A DNA stretch of 64,000 nucleotides, taken from assembly GCA_030704425.1 (NCBI GenBank), contig JAPDHM010000002.1, forward strand, positions 434,001 to 498,000, in the 5' to 3' direction. Made by a program: the position numbers and the translations under genes. The notes beneath the pieces were generated by a model that did not search any database, had not been told where the DNA came from, and saw nothing but the letters and a program-made list of their open reading frames with translations. The stretch is from Rhodobacteraceae bacterium IMCC1909 (lineage in GTDB: Bacteria > Pseudomonadota > Alphaproteobacteria > Rhodobacterales > Rhodobacteraceae). Below, piece by piece: positions 1 to 9,684 of the stretch (position 1 is its first letter; each line of letters begins with the position of its first letter).

Positions 1-359
1 GTTCACTATATGTTCTATAGGCCAAAGCCTATCTCAGAGTCGAGTCCTGCCGAGAAGAGCCCGTGCAAAAACGGTCGGTTTCGACCCAGCGCAAATACGC
101 TTGAGTTTTGACCCAAAGACTGGCCGACGCAGACGTCGGTTTGCACCTGATAAAGGTCTGCTGTGCGGACAAACCTGCCGTTTGCCAGGGCTGACTTCGC
201 AAAATTTTGTGAAAGGTCTCTACGATCAATCGTAATGGCTTCACCTTACGACCGCTGACACTTCTAAAAGAGAACGCCAATAGCAGTCTTGATAAAGAGG
301 GCAAAGCAAAGTTTGAAACGCTCGATAAGTGATCGAGACGCGGCAAAGGTGATATTCAT
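1..359. other. Gene-free stretch at window start
   Basis: I find no supportable gene here. A 105-codon open frame on the minus strand (346 to 29) has no recognisable domain and a composition typical of chance frames. The stretch lies downstream of the broken ATPase and belongs to the same AT-richer accessory DNA. Confidence 0.5.
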
Positions 360-2007
360 CTAATTAAGAAGAGCTTCCAGCGCGGTCTTGAGCGAAGGTG
401 CTAACTCATTATGACCTTCAAGTGACAATACAGTCTGATCCGAAAAGCGATTTTGGCCAATTTTGTTCTTCAGTTGGTTGTAAACATACTTCCCATTCGC
501 TCCCTTAAAAGGCTTTGTTTGAAGCATCTCCCAAACCTGATCGTTGGTTGGGCTGCCACCTTCGGAATAAATCTCTTGATTATGTGATTTTCTCTGAGAC
601 GCAAACTTATCAGAAATTGGTGTAGCCTTGGAACTCAACACTTCTGACAACCATTGTTGACACTGCTCAACACTTTCGCCTGTCAGAGAGCTGATAAAGG
701 CAGGCGAACAGAAATCAGCCTCAAGATCAGATTGTTCCGTAAGCCATAGACCAACACCTTCAGAAGCATAGGAAGCAATAAGGTCCGCCACCTCACCGTC
801 GGTCAGTGAATCACGATCACGATGAACCAAGATCTTGAACTGGCCGCCTAATGCTTGACGTAATTCCTCTGCTTCTTCCTTTTTCGGGAGATGTTTGTAG
901 CCTCGCCCAGGCAACACTGATACCGCACGATCAATTTCCGGCAATTGTTTGATCAGTTTCTTGAGGAAATCATTCTTCACGTCCTCGGCGATAACTATAA
1001 TTTTTTTGCCAAAAGCACCCCACCCAAGGGCCATTTCTACAAGCGATTTGTCGCTACTGACTATGTCCCCATTATCGAGCCAGACCACGTTTGAAGCTAC
1101 GGGCGCACCTCGGACGATAAAGGGGGAGTGGGTCGACAATACGATCTTTAGGTTCTGGCTTTCCGCGATCCCTGAAAGCACTGAAGGCAGAGCTTCCTGC
1201 ACAGAAGGATGCAAATGGATATCTGGCTCATCAACCAGTAAGATTTTTTTTAAAAAGAAGTATATAACAGAATATCTGGATCAATTGGAGATAGCCAGTC
1301 CCAAGCAATTCTAGAGGCACAGTAGAGCCTTTCAACTCCGCTTCAGCACTAATATTGAAGTCTTTATCTTCATCGAATGAAACGTTGATTTTCACTTCAC
1401 CTAAGAGAGGTGCCAGCCAACCTTGAATTTGTTCAATCTGCTCAAGGGACAAAAGGTTCAGCACATTGCGCAGGTAGACGTTTGGGTCCCCAAATGAGCA
1501 GGCTTTTAATACTACTCTTCGAGCAGTTTTTGCTTCGACGTTTGGAATCCCTGATATTCCTGGGATAAATCCGCTAAAAAACGTGTTTTCTCCTCGGAAC
1601 TGACCGCGAGTTTCGTCGGGCAAAGTACCATGAACCGAAATAACAGCATTCCTAGCCAAACGCATCGTCAAAGACGCGCTTGTTGTTACACCTCCTGCAT
1701 CTTGAAAAGAAAAAACCACACTTGACGAGGGGCTGGTAGACACATTGCCCCAGTCAACTTTGTGGCACAATCGCCAATATTGGTCTGACGGGAGATAGTC
1801 CAAGTCTACAACTCGAACCATAGAAGTTGAAGTAGGTCTGATCCGATCAGCTTGGCGCATCAGGCAAGAAGCCAGGTTAAGCGCTTATAAAATAGACGAC
1901 TTCCCGCTTCCATTTGACCCAACAAGGATGTTTAGGTCGGCAACATCCATTTCGATACTGTCAATCTGCTTAAATTTTTTGACTTCAATTTTGTCGAGCT
2001 TAAACAT
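360..2007 (-). pseudogene. Broken AAA/OLD-like defence-type ATPase gene (nonsense codon plus frameshift)
   Basis: Three in-order pieces of one SMC/OLD-like ATPase. The N-terminus starts at ATG 2007 and has a Walker A (GSNGSGKSS, about residues 32-40), followed four codons after the GKS by an in-frame TAA (near 1885) where family members often have Gln (CAA), so one C-to-T change would explain it. The middle piece (1860 to about 1245) is in the same frame. At about 1247-1254 a run of eight A on the coding strand shifts the frame; seven A would fuse it to Walker B (ILLVDEPDIHLHPS) and the H-loop (LSTHSP). The C-terminal part (AEDVKND, then HRDRDS) resembles a TOPRIM or DUF4435-like nuclease module seen in OLD, PARIS and retron-type defence ATPases. 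Seen: motifs and both lesions. Inferred: anti-phage ancestry. No partner gene is in the window. Confidence 0.8.
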
Positions 2008-2288
2008 TTCTAATTCCTAAATTACTGGATTAAGTGTTTTTGAAGTACTGTTATCAGGATTGGTCAGAGTTGCAAAATGAATGACTGCCTCGGGCTGACA
2101 CCGACCTGTTGCAAAAGCAGAAAATTGAAATGAGCGCGAGGTAGGTTTAGGCTCAAACTCCGAATTCTCCGCACCATGAATGAGCGGCCGCTTTCGGTCA
2201 AAAACCCAGTACCAAAACCAGTAGCTCTAAAACGGTGGAATACCGCCAGCGATCAGGTAAACAGAGGCGCGTAGAAAAGGAGCTTGTC

Positions 2289-3806
2289 ATGACCAAACCC
2301 GTAGTACTTTGCATTTTGGATGGATGGGGTTTGAGCGACACCAAGGAAGGCAATGCCCCTGCCCTGGCGCATACGCCAAACTTTGATCGCCTCATGACGC
2401 GCTGCCCAAATGCGCGTTTAATCACCCATGGGCCTGACGCCGGTCTGCCCAGCGGACAGATGGGCAATTCCGAAGTTGGCCATACCAATATTGGAGCAGG
2501 TCGGGTGGTGGCTATGGATTTGGGGCAGATTGATCTGGCGATTGAGGACAAAACTTTCTTCCAAAACCCTGCCATTTTGGATTTTGCCGCCAAACTCAAG
2601 GCCAGCGGTGGCGCGGCGCATCTCATGGGGGTGATTTCCGACGGCGGGGTGCATGGGCATCTTGACCATCTTCTGGCCGCCAGCAGGTTACTTTGTGACA
2701 TGAGCATTCCCGTCCTCATCCATGCCATTGCCGACGGGCGCGATGTCGGCCCCAGCTCGGCTCCGGGCTATTTCGCCAGCCTGCAAGAGCAGCTGCCACA
2801 AGGCGCGCAGATTGGCACAGTCATTGGCCGCTACTATGCTTTGGACCGCGATAACCGTTGGGAGCGGGTGCAAACCGCCTATAGCGCCATCGCCCAGGGC
2901 ACAGGCGTCAAAGCTGCCACCGCCCAAGAGGTGATTGCCCGCGCCTATGCGGAGGGCCAGACCGATGAGTTCATCCCCGCCAGCGTAATTGGTGATTACG
3001 CAGGACTGCGGCCACAAGATGGCCTATTTTGCCTAAATTTCCGCACCGACCGTGCGCGTGAAATTCTAGCCGCCCTCTGCCACCCCAATTTTGACGCATT
3101 TGACACAGCGCCCCGGGTCACATTAAGCGCACAAATGGGGATGGTGTCTTATTCCGATGACCATGACACCTATCTAACAGCCGCCTTCCCAAAGCGCGAT
3201 ATCCCCAACACGCTGGGCGCCTGGGTGGCGCACCATGGCAAGCGCCAATTTCGCCTCGCGGAGACTGAAAAATATCCCCATGTGACATTTTTCATGAATG
3301 GCGGTCTGGAAGTGCCCGCCGCCGGCGAAGACCGTTTCATGCCCAGCTCACCCAAGGTCGCCACCTATGATATACAACCTGAAATGTCAGCTGCAGAGGT
3401 CACAGAGCGCTTTGTTGCCGCTATTGAGCAAGGCTATGATCTGATCATCACCAATTATGCCAATCCTGATATGGTTGGGCATACGGGCGACTTAGCGGCG
3501 GCAATCGCCGCTTGCGAAGCGGTGGATCACGGACTTGGCCAGGTGGCGGAGGCATTGGAGCGCTGCGGCGGCAAGATGATTGTCACCGCCGATCACGGCA
3601 ATTGCGAGATGATGATTGATCCCATCACCGGCGGGCCACATACAGCCCATACGACAAATCTGGTGCCGGTCATCGGGTTGGGCTTGCCGCAGGGTTGCCG
3701 ATTGCGGGTCGGCCGATTGGCCGATCTCGCGCCCACGGTTCTTGAGCTGATGGATCTGCCCAAACCTGACGAAATGACAGGCCACTCCTTGATCACCCAC
3801 CCCTAA
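2289..3806 (+). CDS. gpmI: 2,3-bisphosphoglycerate-independent phosphoglycerate mutase
   Basis: Interconverts 3- and 2-phosphoglycerate in glycolysis and gluconeogenesis in the cytoplasm, as a Mn-dependent alkaline-phosphatase-superfamily enzyme. The 505-residue product has the full family length. The N-terminal metal site ILDGWG (D11), the phosphoserine nucleophile in GNSEVGH (S61), and the C-terminal metal motifs PDMVGHTG and TADHGNCE are all present. The ATG at 2289 follows AAGGAG with normal spacing; an upstream in-frame start at 2235 would add 18 unrelated residues. It heads the gpmI-ctpA-rppH run. In related genomes an EnvC-like M23 peptidase gene commonly sits between gpmI and ctpA, and it is absent here. 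Confidence 0.96.
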   Translation: MTKPVVLCILDGWGLSDTKEGNAPALAHTPNFDRLMTRCPNARLITHGPDAGLPSGQMGNSEVGHTNIGAGRVVAMDLGQIDLAIEDKTFFQNPAILDFAAKLKASGGAAHLMGVISDGGVHGHLDHLLAASRLLCDMSIPVLIHAIADGRDVGPSSAPGYFASLQEQLPQGAQIGTVIGRYYALDRDNRWERVQTAYSAIAQGTGVKAATAQEVIARAYAEGQTDEFIPASVIGDYAGLRPQDGLFCLNFRTDRAREILAALCHPNFDAFDTAPRVTLSAQMGMVSYSDDHDTYLTAAFPKRDIPNTLGAWVAHHGKRQFRLAETEKYPHVTFFMNGGLEVPAAGEDRFMPSSPKVATYDIQPEMSAAEVTERFVAAIEQGYDLIITNYANPDMVGHTGDLAAAIAACEAVDHGLGQVAEALERCGGKMIVTADHGNCEMMIDPITGGPHTAHTTNLVPVIGLGLPQGCRLRVGRLADLAPTVLELMDLPKPDEMTGHSLITHP

Positions 3807-4003
3807 CGGCAAAATCCCGCCCATTCTCGCCTATATCTGCTCATAGATGCGCCGAGCTGCCATCTTTGGCAAAGAATAACAGGTTTCGACGCACAATCAG
3901 CACAGTAGGGGCTGGAAAGCCGGGGCAAGACAGGCTTTATATAGGCAAAGACGCAAGTCGGGTGGCGCAGGATGCAGTGCCCCGATGCAAAAAGGATTGT
4001 AAC

Positions 4004-5341
4004 ATGAAAAAGTTTTTGATTGCAGCGATGCTCGGCGGGCTCCTCGGGGTGGTGGTTGCCCCGCAATTGGCTGGACCGCTTTTGGCCAAGGAAACCGACC
4101 AAGCAGAAACCTATAAACAGCTTGAGCTTTTTGGTGATATTTTTGACCGCATCCGCGCGGAATATGTCGAAGAAGTGGATGACAAGAAGCTGATTGAAGC
4201 GGCAATAAATGGTATGCTCACCTCTTTGGATCCGCATTCAAGCTACCTCTCGCCCGATGATGCCAGCACTATGCGAATTCAAACCCGTGGCGCCTTTGGT
4301 GGGCTGGGGATTGAGGTGACCCAAGAGGACGGGTTTGTAAAAGTCATCACCCCAATTGATGACACCCCCGCGGCCGAAGCTGGGGTAGAACCTGGCGATT
4401 TCATCACCCATGTGGACGGGGAGAGTCTTTTGGGCCTGACATTGGATGAAGCGGTGAAATTGATGCGTGGTCCGGTTGGTTCGGAAATCGTGATCACCGT
4501 TGCGCGCGAAAGTGAATCTGAGCCATTTGACATCACAATCATCCGCGACATCATCAAATTGACCGCCGTGCGTGACAAGACAATTGGCCAGTCCATTGTG
4601 ATGCGGGTCAGCACATTTAATGACCAAACCTACCCAAATCTTGAAGACGGTATCGCCAAGCAAATTGAGGCGGCAGGCGGTATTGAGAATATCAACGGCT
4701 TTGTCATTGATCTGCGCAATAATCCCGGCGGATTGCTGAACCAAGCGATCAAAGTCTCGGATGCGTTTCTCGAAAAGGGTGAGATCGTTTCAACCCGTGG
4801 ACGCGTGCCCGAAGATGGCGACCGTTGGAACGCGCGGGCCGGCGATTTGGCCCAAGGAAAACCGATTGTGGTTTTGATCAATGGCGGCTCGGCCTCTGCC
4901 TCTGAAATTGTCGCAGGCGCATTGCAAGATCACCGCCGGGCGATTGTTGTGGGCACCAAGAGCTTTGGAAAGGGCTCTGTTCAGACCATCATGCCCGTGG
5001 CCGACAATGGGGCGATGCGCTTGACCACTGCGCGCTACTACACCCCATCAGGCCGGTCCATCCAAGCGCTTGGAGTCTCGCCCGACATCATTGTCCAGCA
5101 GCCCCGCAAAGACCCCAACAGCACCGAGGATGAAGCCGCTGAGGACGAAGGCACCACGCGCACTGAAGCTGATTTGCGCGGGTCACTCGACAACGACAGC
5201 CTGTCAGACGCCGACCGCGATCAAATTGAGCAAGAGCGCGCCCGCGCCGAGGAGGCTGCGAAGCTGCGCGATGAAGATTTCCAGCTGTCCTATGCGATTG
5301 ATCTGCTCAAAGGCCTATCGGCCATCCAACCGGCACAATAG
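4004..5341 (+). CDS. ctpA: Carboxy-terminal processing protease, S41 family
   Basis: Periplasmic serine protease that trims C-termini of envelope proteins. Of 445 residues, the first 28 form an export signal or membrane anchor (MKKFLIAAMLGGLLGVVV). A PDZ domain spans roughly residues 95-180 and the S41 core 190-380. The Ser-Lys dyad is S298 in GGSASASEI and K323 in KSFGKG. The tail after 390 is acidic and low-complexity. I chose the ATG at 4004 because it follows AAAGGA and opens directly into the signal; an upstream start at 3866 would put 46 charged residues before it. Three bases separate its stop from rppH, so the two are likely co-transcribed. Confidence 0.95.
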   Translation: MKKFLIAAMLGGLLGVVVAPQLAGPLLAKETDQAETYKQLELFGDIFDRIRAEYVEEVDDKKLIEAAINGMLTSLDPHSSYLSPDDASTMRIQTRGAFGGLGIEVTQEDGFVKVITPIDDTPAAEAGVEPGDFITHVDGESLLGLTLDEAVKLMRGPVGSEIVITVARESESEPFDITIIRDIIKLTAVRDKTIGQSIVMRVSTFNDQTYPNLEDGIAKQIEAAGGIENINGFVIDLRNNPGGLLNQAIKVSDAFLEKGEIVSTRGRVPEDGDRWNARAGDLAQGKPIVVLINGGSASASEIVAGALQDHRRAIVVGTKSFGKGSVQTIMPVADNGAMRLTTARYYTPSGRSIQALGVSPDIIVQQPRKDPNSTEDEAAEDEGTTRTEADLRGSLDNDSLSDADRDQIEQERARAEEAAKLRDEDFQLSYAIDLLKGLSAIQPAQ

Positions 5342-5344
5342 CAG

Positions 5345-5830
5345 ATGCGACACCCTGATATTGAACAGCTGCCCTATAGACCCAATGTCGGCGTCATGCT
5401 CATCAATCGGGCCGGCCTGGTCTTTGTCGCCCAAAGGCTCGAGCATTATTCTGAGGCTTGGCAAATGCCCCAGGGGGGCATTGATCCGGGCGAGGATGCC
5501 CGGGTGGCTGCCCTGCGTGAACTGGAAGAAGAAACCGGCGTTCCAGCGCAAAAAGTGCAAATCCTTGCGGAAACCCCGGGCTGGATTCCCTATGAGCTGC
5601 CCGCGGATTTGATCCCACAGCTTTGGGGCGGCAAATACCGCGGCCAGGAACAAAAATGGTTTTTGATGCGATTTCTAGGCGAAGATTCAGATGTGAATAT
5701 TGACACAGATGAGCCTGAATTTTCCGCCTGGAAATGGATCGCCCCCGCCGATCTGCCCGAGGCGATTGTATCTTTCAAGCGCGATGTCTACCGCTCCGTG
5801 CTCGCCGCATTTAAAGAGCATCTACCGTAA
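5345..5830 (+). CDS. rppH: RNA pyrophosphohydrolase (Nudix)
   Basis: Removes pyrophosphate from 5'-triphosphorylated mRNA to license RNase E decay. The 161-residue product has the length of alphaproteobacterial RppH. The Nudix box covers residues 44-66 with the expected G-x5-E-x7-RE-x2-EE-x-G pattern (RELEEETG), and the RppH-typical AWQMPQGG and GQEQKWFL segments are present. It starts three bases after ctpA and has only a weak ribosome-binding site, which suggests translational coupling. Confidence 0.95.
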   Translation: MRHPDIEQLPYRPNVGVMLINRAGLVFVAQRLEHYSEAWQMPQGGIDPGEDARVAALRELEEETGVPAQKVQILAETPGWIPYELPADLIPQLWGGKYRGQEQKWFLMRFLGEDSDVNIDTDEPEFSAWKWIAPADLPEAIVSFKRDVYRSVLAAFKEHLP

Positions 5831-5841
5831 AGGCGGCGGAT

Positions 5842-6573
5842 CTATGCAGCCATAGATATTTTGCGCCGGCCCTGCGGGGTCAAAATGCTGCACCTCAGCT
5901 CTTCAAAGACCGCAGCCGTAAGCGGATGGCCATAACCAGCGCCACTGTCGAGATTGACTCTGTTGCCATAATGGCAGGCCTGCTCGATCGGCGAATGGCC
6001 ATGCACGATAATCTTTGGATGCCGTCCGTCAAAATCCAGGAACTCTTCGCGGATCCACAAAAGATCTTCTTCATTCTGATCGCACAGTGCGACACCGGGG
6101 CGGATACCTGCGTGACAAAAGAACAAATCCTCTGTCTCAAAGGTCAAAGGGCACCCCTCAATAAAATCAAGGTGCGCCTTTGGCACCGCGCGCAACGCCT
6201 CATCATGCACCGCAGAGAACCGCCGGCGCGCGCTGAAATCCAGACCGTAAGAGCGCAGCGTGTCTTGCCCGCCCAACCGCTCATGCAGCCAACTCAAATC
6301 GGTAAACAGATGCGGATCTGCCCGGCTTGGAGTTTGCAAAAACCACTCAAACATCCGGTCATGGTTGCCCTTTAAAAATGTCCAATTACGCCCCACATCG
6401 CGGCCCTGGATCAAAAAATCCAAAACGCCACGACTGTCAGGCCCCCGATCGATATAATCACCAAGAAAGACGATGGGGGCCTCGGGCCCACCATCTTTTT
6501 CAATCCATTCAATCGCTTGGGTCAGCCCGGCCAATTGGCCGTGGATGTCACCAATTGCATAGAGCGAAGTCAT
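5842..6573 (-). CDS. Serine/threonine-type metallophosphatase
   Basis: A 243-residue PPP-family phosphoesterase (PrpE/ApaH type). The metal and catalytic motifs are GDIHG near residue 8, GDYIDRG near 38 and GNHD near 69, with later His ligands in FFCHAG and IIVHGHSP. The substrate may be phosphoprotein or dinucleoside polyphosphate; the sequence cannot decide. Its ATG overlaps the serA stop in an ATGA, so it is translationally coupled to serA as the distal gene of that unit. Confidence 0.88.
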   Translation of the reverse strand: MTSLYAIGDIHGQLAGLTQAIEWIEKDGGPEAPIVFLGDYIDRGPDSRGVLDFLIQGRDVGRNWTFLKGNHDRMFEWFLQTPSRADPHLFTDLSWLHERLGGQDTLRSYGLDFSARRRFSAVHDEALRAVPKAHLDFIEGCPLTFETEDLFFCHAGIRPGVALCDQNEEDLLWIREEFLDFDGRHPKIIVHGHSPIEQACHYGNRVNLDSGAGYGHPLTAAVFEELRCSILTPQGRRKISMAA

Positions 6574-8165
6574 GAGACATCAAACTCTAAACGACTGACT
6601 TGGTTGAATTTTCCAGTCGCCTGCAAGTCGGCCAGTACCAGATCAGAGACCGGCGCATCCACATAAAGCAAGGCAATCGCCTGCCCACCTTCCGCAGCGC
6701 GCCCCAATGTAAAATTCGCAATATTCACGTCATTTTTCCCCATGGTCGAGCCTAATACACCGATAATGCCCGGCACGTCATTATTGGTGGTATAGAGCAT
6801 GTGACGCCCAATTTCCGCATCTACATTGATGCCCTTGATCTGGATAAAACGCGGCTTGCCATCGCTGAACACTGTGCCCGCGACAGAGCGCTCCCGCGTT
6901 TGGGTAACCACTGTGACTTTAATGTAGGCATCAAAGACACCAGATTTATTTTGATTGGTCGTGCTGATCTTAATGCCGCGCTCTTCTGCGATCACTGGAG
7001 CGCTCACCATATTCACATCAGGATTACCCGCTTTCATGATCCCGGCCACGACGCCGCAGTTGAGCGCTGCGAGATTCATCGAAGCGACCGTGCCATCATA
7101 TAAAATATTAATCGCCTTAATGGGCTCGGAGGTCATTTGCCCGATAAAGGCGCCCAAATGCCCAGCCAAAGTCAACCATGGCCCCATGGTCTTAGCCTCT
7201 TCGGCTGTCACCGATGGCATATTCAGCGCATTGGTCACAGCGCCTGTCAGCAGATAGTCAGACATTTGTTCAGCCACTTGCACGGCCACGTTTTCCTGCG
7301 CTTCCGTTGTGGCGGCGCCCAAATGGGGGGTGCAAACCACATTGGGCAAGTTGAACAAAGGGCTGTCTGTTGCCGGCTCCACTTCGAACACATCGAAGGC
7401 TGCCCCAGCCACATGACCCAATTTCAGCGCCTCGGCCAAAGCGGCCTCATCGACCAAACCACCGCGAGCGCAGTTGATGACCCGCACACCGGGTTTCATC
7501 TTGGCAATCGCCTCAGCATTCAAAATATTGCTGGTCTGCTCAGTTTTCGGCACATGCAATGTGATGAAATCGGCCCGCGCCAAAAGCTCGTCCAGTTCCA
7601 CTTTTTGCACGCCCAATTTTTCGGCCCGTTCTTCCGAGAGGAAGGGATCATAGGCCATAACCTTCATCTTGAGGCCCAAGGCACGCTCACAGACGATGCC
7701 GCCAATATTACCCGCGCCAATCACGCCAAGGGTCTTGCCCGTAAGCTCTACCCCCATGAATTTGGATTTTTCCCATTTCCCCGCGTGGGTAGAGGCGCTG
7801 GCCTCAGGAATTTGCCGCGCCACAGCGAACATCATCGCGATGGCGTGTTCTGCAGTGGTGATCATATTGCCAAAGGGCGTGTTCATCACGATCACACCTT
7901 TTTTGGAGGCGGCGGCGCGATCGATATTATCCACACCGATGCCAGCCCGGCCAATCACCTTTAGATTGCTGGCCGCATTGATAATTTTCTCTGTTGCCTT
8001 GGTCGCAGAGCGAATGGCCAAGCCATCATATTGATCAATGACAGAGAGCAATTTGTCTTTGTCCTTGCCAATGCTTGGATCAAAATCCACCTCAATGCCA
8101 CGATCGCGGAAGATTTGGACAGCAGTTTCAGAGAGTTTGTCAGATACGAGTACTTTCGGGGCCAT
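6570..8165 (-). CDS. serA: D-3-phosphoglycerate dehydrogenase
   Basis: First committed step of serine synthesis: 3-phosphoglycerate plus NAD to 3-phosphohydroxypyruvate. The 531-residue product is the long form. It has a catalytic domain with the NAD fingerprint GAGNIGG at about 150-156, catalytic Arg in NCARGG and His in TPHLGAAT, then an intervening allosteric-substrate-binding domain and a C-terminal ACT domain (GIIGVLGSTMGKNDVNIANF region), so serine feedback is plausible. Downstream of serC on the same strand with a 54-base gap, so serC-serA-phosphatase may form one transcript. Confidence 0.96.
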   Translation of the reverse strand: MAPKVLVSDKLSETAVQIFRDRGIEVDFDPSIGKDKDKLLSVIDQYDGLAIRSATKATEKIINAASNLKVIGRAGIGVDNIDRAAASKKGVIVMNTPFGNMITTAEHAIAMMFAVARQIPEASASTHAGKWEKSKFMGVELTGKTLGVIGAGNIGGIVCERALGLKMKVMAYDPFLSEERAEKLGVQKVELDELLARADFITLHVPKTEQTSNILNAEAIAKMKPGVRVINCARGGLVDEAALAEALKLGHVAGAAFDVFEVEPATDSPLFNLPNVVCTPHLGAATTEAQENVAVQVAEQMSDYLLTGAVTNALNMPSVTAEEAKTMGPWLTLAGHLGAFIGQMTSEPIKAINILYDGTVASMNLAALNCGVVAGIMKAGNPDVNMVSAPVIAEERGIKISTTNQNKSGVFDAYIKVTVVTQTRERSVAGTVFSDGKPRFIQIKGINVDAEIGRHMLYTTNNDVPGIIGVLGSTMGKNDVNIANFTLGRAAEGGQAIALLYVDAPVSDLVLADLQATGKFNQVSRLEFDVS

Positions 8166-8219
8166 ATCGGCGCTCCTTATTTTATGAGGGAAGAGCGTGG
8201 GGCTGGCCCCACCTAAAAA

Positions 8220-9362
8220 TTATTGTGCGTCAAGCTCGCAGCGGTAAGCCCATTCGAGCCAGGGCAACATCGCCAGGACATCTGCCGTTTCAACCGTCGC
8301 CCCGCACCAAATGCGCAGGCCTGCTGGCGCGTCGCGATAGGCACCGATATCAAGGGCAGCGCCCTCCGCCTCTAGGCGTTTGGCGACCGCCTTGGCAAAA
8401 CCTGCCGGATCTTGAATGTGCGGATCGGTGAATTTCAAACACACTGAGGTGACCGAGCGCGTCGCCGGGTCAACAGCGAGATTGTCAATCCAATCACGGG
8501 TGTCGCAAAAATCCCAAACCGCTTTGGCATTGGCCTGCGCGCGGGCCATCAACCCTGCGAGACCACCAAGGCTTTCAGCCCAGTCCAACGCAAACAAATA
8601 ATCCTCAACGCAGAGCATCGACGGGGTGTTGATCGTCTCGCCTCGGAAAATGCCTTCGATCAGCTTGCCGCCCTTAGTGAGGCGAAAAACTTTCGGCATC
8701 GGCCAGGCCGGGGTGTAGCTTTCCAGCCGCTCTACCGCACGGGGTGAGAGAATAAGCACCCCATGCGCCGCTTCCCCGCCGAGCACTTTTTGCCAGCTGA
8801 AGGTTGTCACATCAAGCTTATCCCAAGGCAGGTCCACGGCAAAGGCCGCAGAGGTTGCGTCGCAAAGTGTCAAACCGGCGCGATCGGCCGCAATAGCAGA
8901 GCCATCAGGCATACACACGCCGGAGGTCGTGCCGTTCCAAGTGAAGCAAACGTCATTGTCATAATTCAGCGCCGCCATGTCGAAAATTTCGCCATAGGGC
9001 GCGATATGTTCGGAGGCCTCGATCTTCAACTGTTTCACAACATCGCTGACCCAGCCAGCGCCAAAGCTTTCCCAGGCCACCATCTGCGCCCGGCGCGCGC
9101 CCAGCAAAGACCACATGGCCATCTCAAAAGCGCCAGTATCGGAGGCCGGTACGATGCCGATTTTATACTCTGCCGGGATTTTTAGAACGCGGCGGGTTTG
9201 CTCAATGGCCTCAGCCAATTTTGCCTTGCCGCCTGCTGCGCGATGCGAACGGCCAAGCCAAGCATCACTCAAAGCGCTCTTGGTCCATGTGGGGGGTTTG
9301 GCGCAAGGGCCAGAAGAAAAACGCGGATTAGCCGCCCGCGATGCCGGATATTCAATAGCCAT
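8220..9362 (-). CDS. serC: Phosphoserine aminotransferase
   Basis: Transaminates 3-phosphohydroxypyruvate with glutamate to phosphoserine; PLP-dependent and cytoplasmic. The 380-residue product matches the alphaproteobacterial SerC form (starts [19 protein letters not shown]). The PLP lysine lies in [10 protein letters not shown], and a Gly/Ser-rich phosphate-binding region lies near ASDTGAFE. The ATG at 9362 follows GAGAGGATAG; an in-frame start at 9446 would add 28 unrelated residues. The 320-base upstream region contains two structured elements, listed separately. Confidence 0.95.
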   Translation of the reverse strand: MAIEYPASRAANPRFSSGPCAKPPTWTKSALSDAWLGRSHRAAGGKAKLAEAIEQTRRVLKIPAEYKIGIVPASDTGAFEMAMWSLLGARRAQMVAWESFGAGWVSDVVKQLKIEASEHIAPYGEIFDMAALNYDNDVCFTWNGTTSGVCMPDGSAIAADRAGLTLCDATSAAFAVDLPWDKLDVTTFSWQKVLGGEAAHGVLILSPRAVERLESYTPAWPMPKVFRLTKGGKLIEGIFRGETINTPSMLCVEDYLFALDWAESLGGLAGLMARAQANAKAVWDFCDTRDWIDNLAVDPATRSVTSVCLKFTDPHIQDPAGFAKAVAKRLEAEGAALDIGAYRDAPAGLRIWCGATVETADVLAMLPWLEWAYRCELDAQ

Positions 9363-9386
9363 CAATGCTATCCTCTCAGATATGCG

Positions 9387-9426
9387 CCCTTCGTTGGGGA
9401 AGGGTGTCCCACCGGCTGAGCTACCC
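9387..9426 (-). promoter_or_regulatory. tRNA-like segment in the serC leader
   Basis: On the minus strand this reads GTAGCTCAGCCGGTGGGACA, close to a tRNA D-arm, followed by a 6-bp hairpin (CCCTTC, loop CCCAAC, GAAGGG at 9387-9404) placed like an anticodon arm. No T-arm or acceptor stem follows and serC begins 24 bases later, so it is not a functional tRNA. It lies where alphaproteobacteria often carry a serC leader RNA motif; whether it matches that motif cannot be settled by eye. Confidence 0.4.
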
Positions 9427-9554
9427 AATTTGCCATTCAGCCACAAGAGCAGAAATGTCGGATTTTACACAAATTGCATCGCAGCCGGGCCACATTCTGA
9501 GCCGATCGGAAACTTTGCCATCCGGGCAACAGATCCCGCCCGCAGTTGCCTTTT

Positions 9555-9684
9555 AAAAGACCTCTGCATGACGCCGTTTCAACACGAAATGAGGGCAGCG
9601 CCGGCCTGGGCAGGCAGGCCCATCCCTGTGTTGCCACCGGGCAAAGTGTTGTGGCTTGGCGGTTGGGTTATGCAGAGGTCTTTT
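9555..9684. ncRNA. 130-nt multibranched structured element between serC and the 9684 gene
   Basis: A perfect 15-bp outer helix (9555-9569 with 9670-9684) encloses further pairings: 9572-9575 with 9658-9661; CAACAC 9580-9585 with GTGTTG 9646-9651; a GGCCTG/CAGGCC hairpin at 9603-9620; and TTGCC/GGCAA at 9631-9644. Either strand could fold this way. A T-run follows the right arm on the plus strand, and TTTT ends the left arm on the minus strand. It could be a serC leader RNA, a terminator-like structure for the gene ending at 9684, or a small repeat element. Confidence 0.5.

Noticed and set aside
29-346. 105-codon open frame at the window start
   Set aside because: No domain, no ribosome-binding site, random-looking composition.
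1231-1860. Independent gene for the middle part of the ATPase
   Set aside because: It begins in frame with the Walker A segment across a single stop and ends at a one-base frameshift before Walker B, so it is part of one broken gene.
7137-7964. 275-codon open frame opposite serA
   Set aside because: Same reason: shadow of serA with no recognisable domain.
9387-9426. A tRNA gene in the serC leader
   Set aside because: Only the D-arm and an anticodon-like hairpin are present; no T-arm or acceptor stem.
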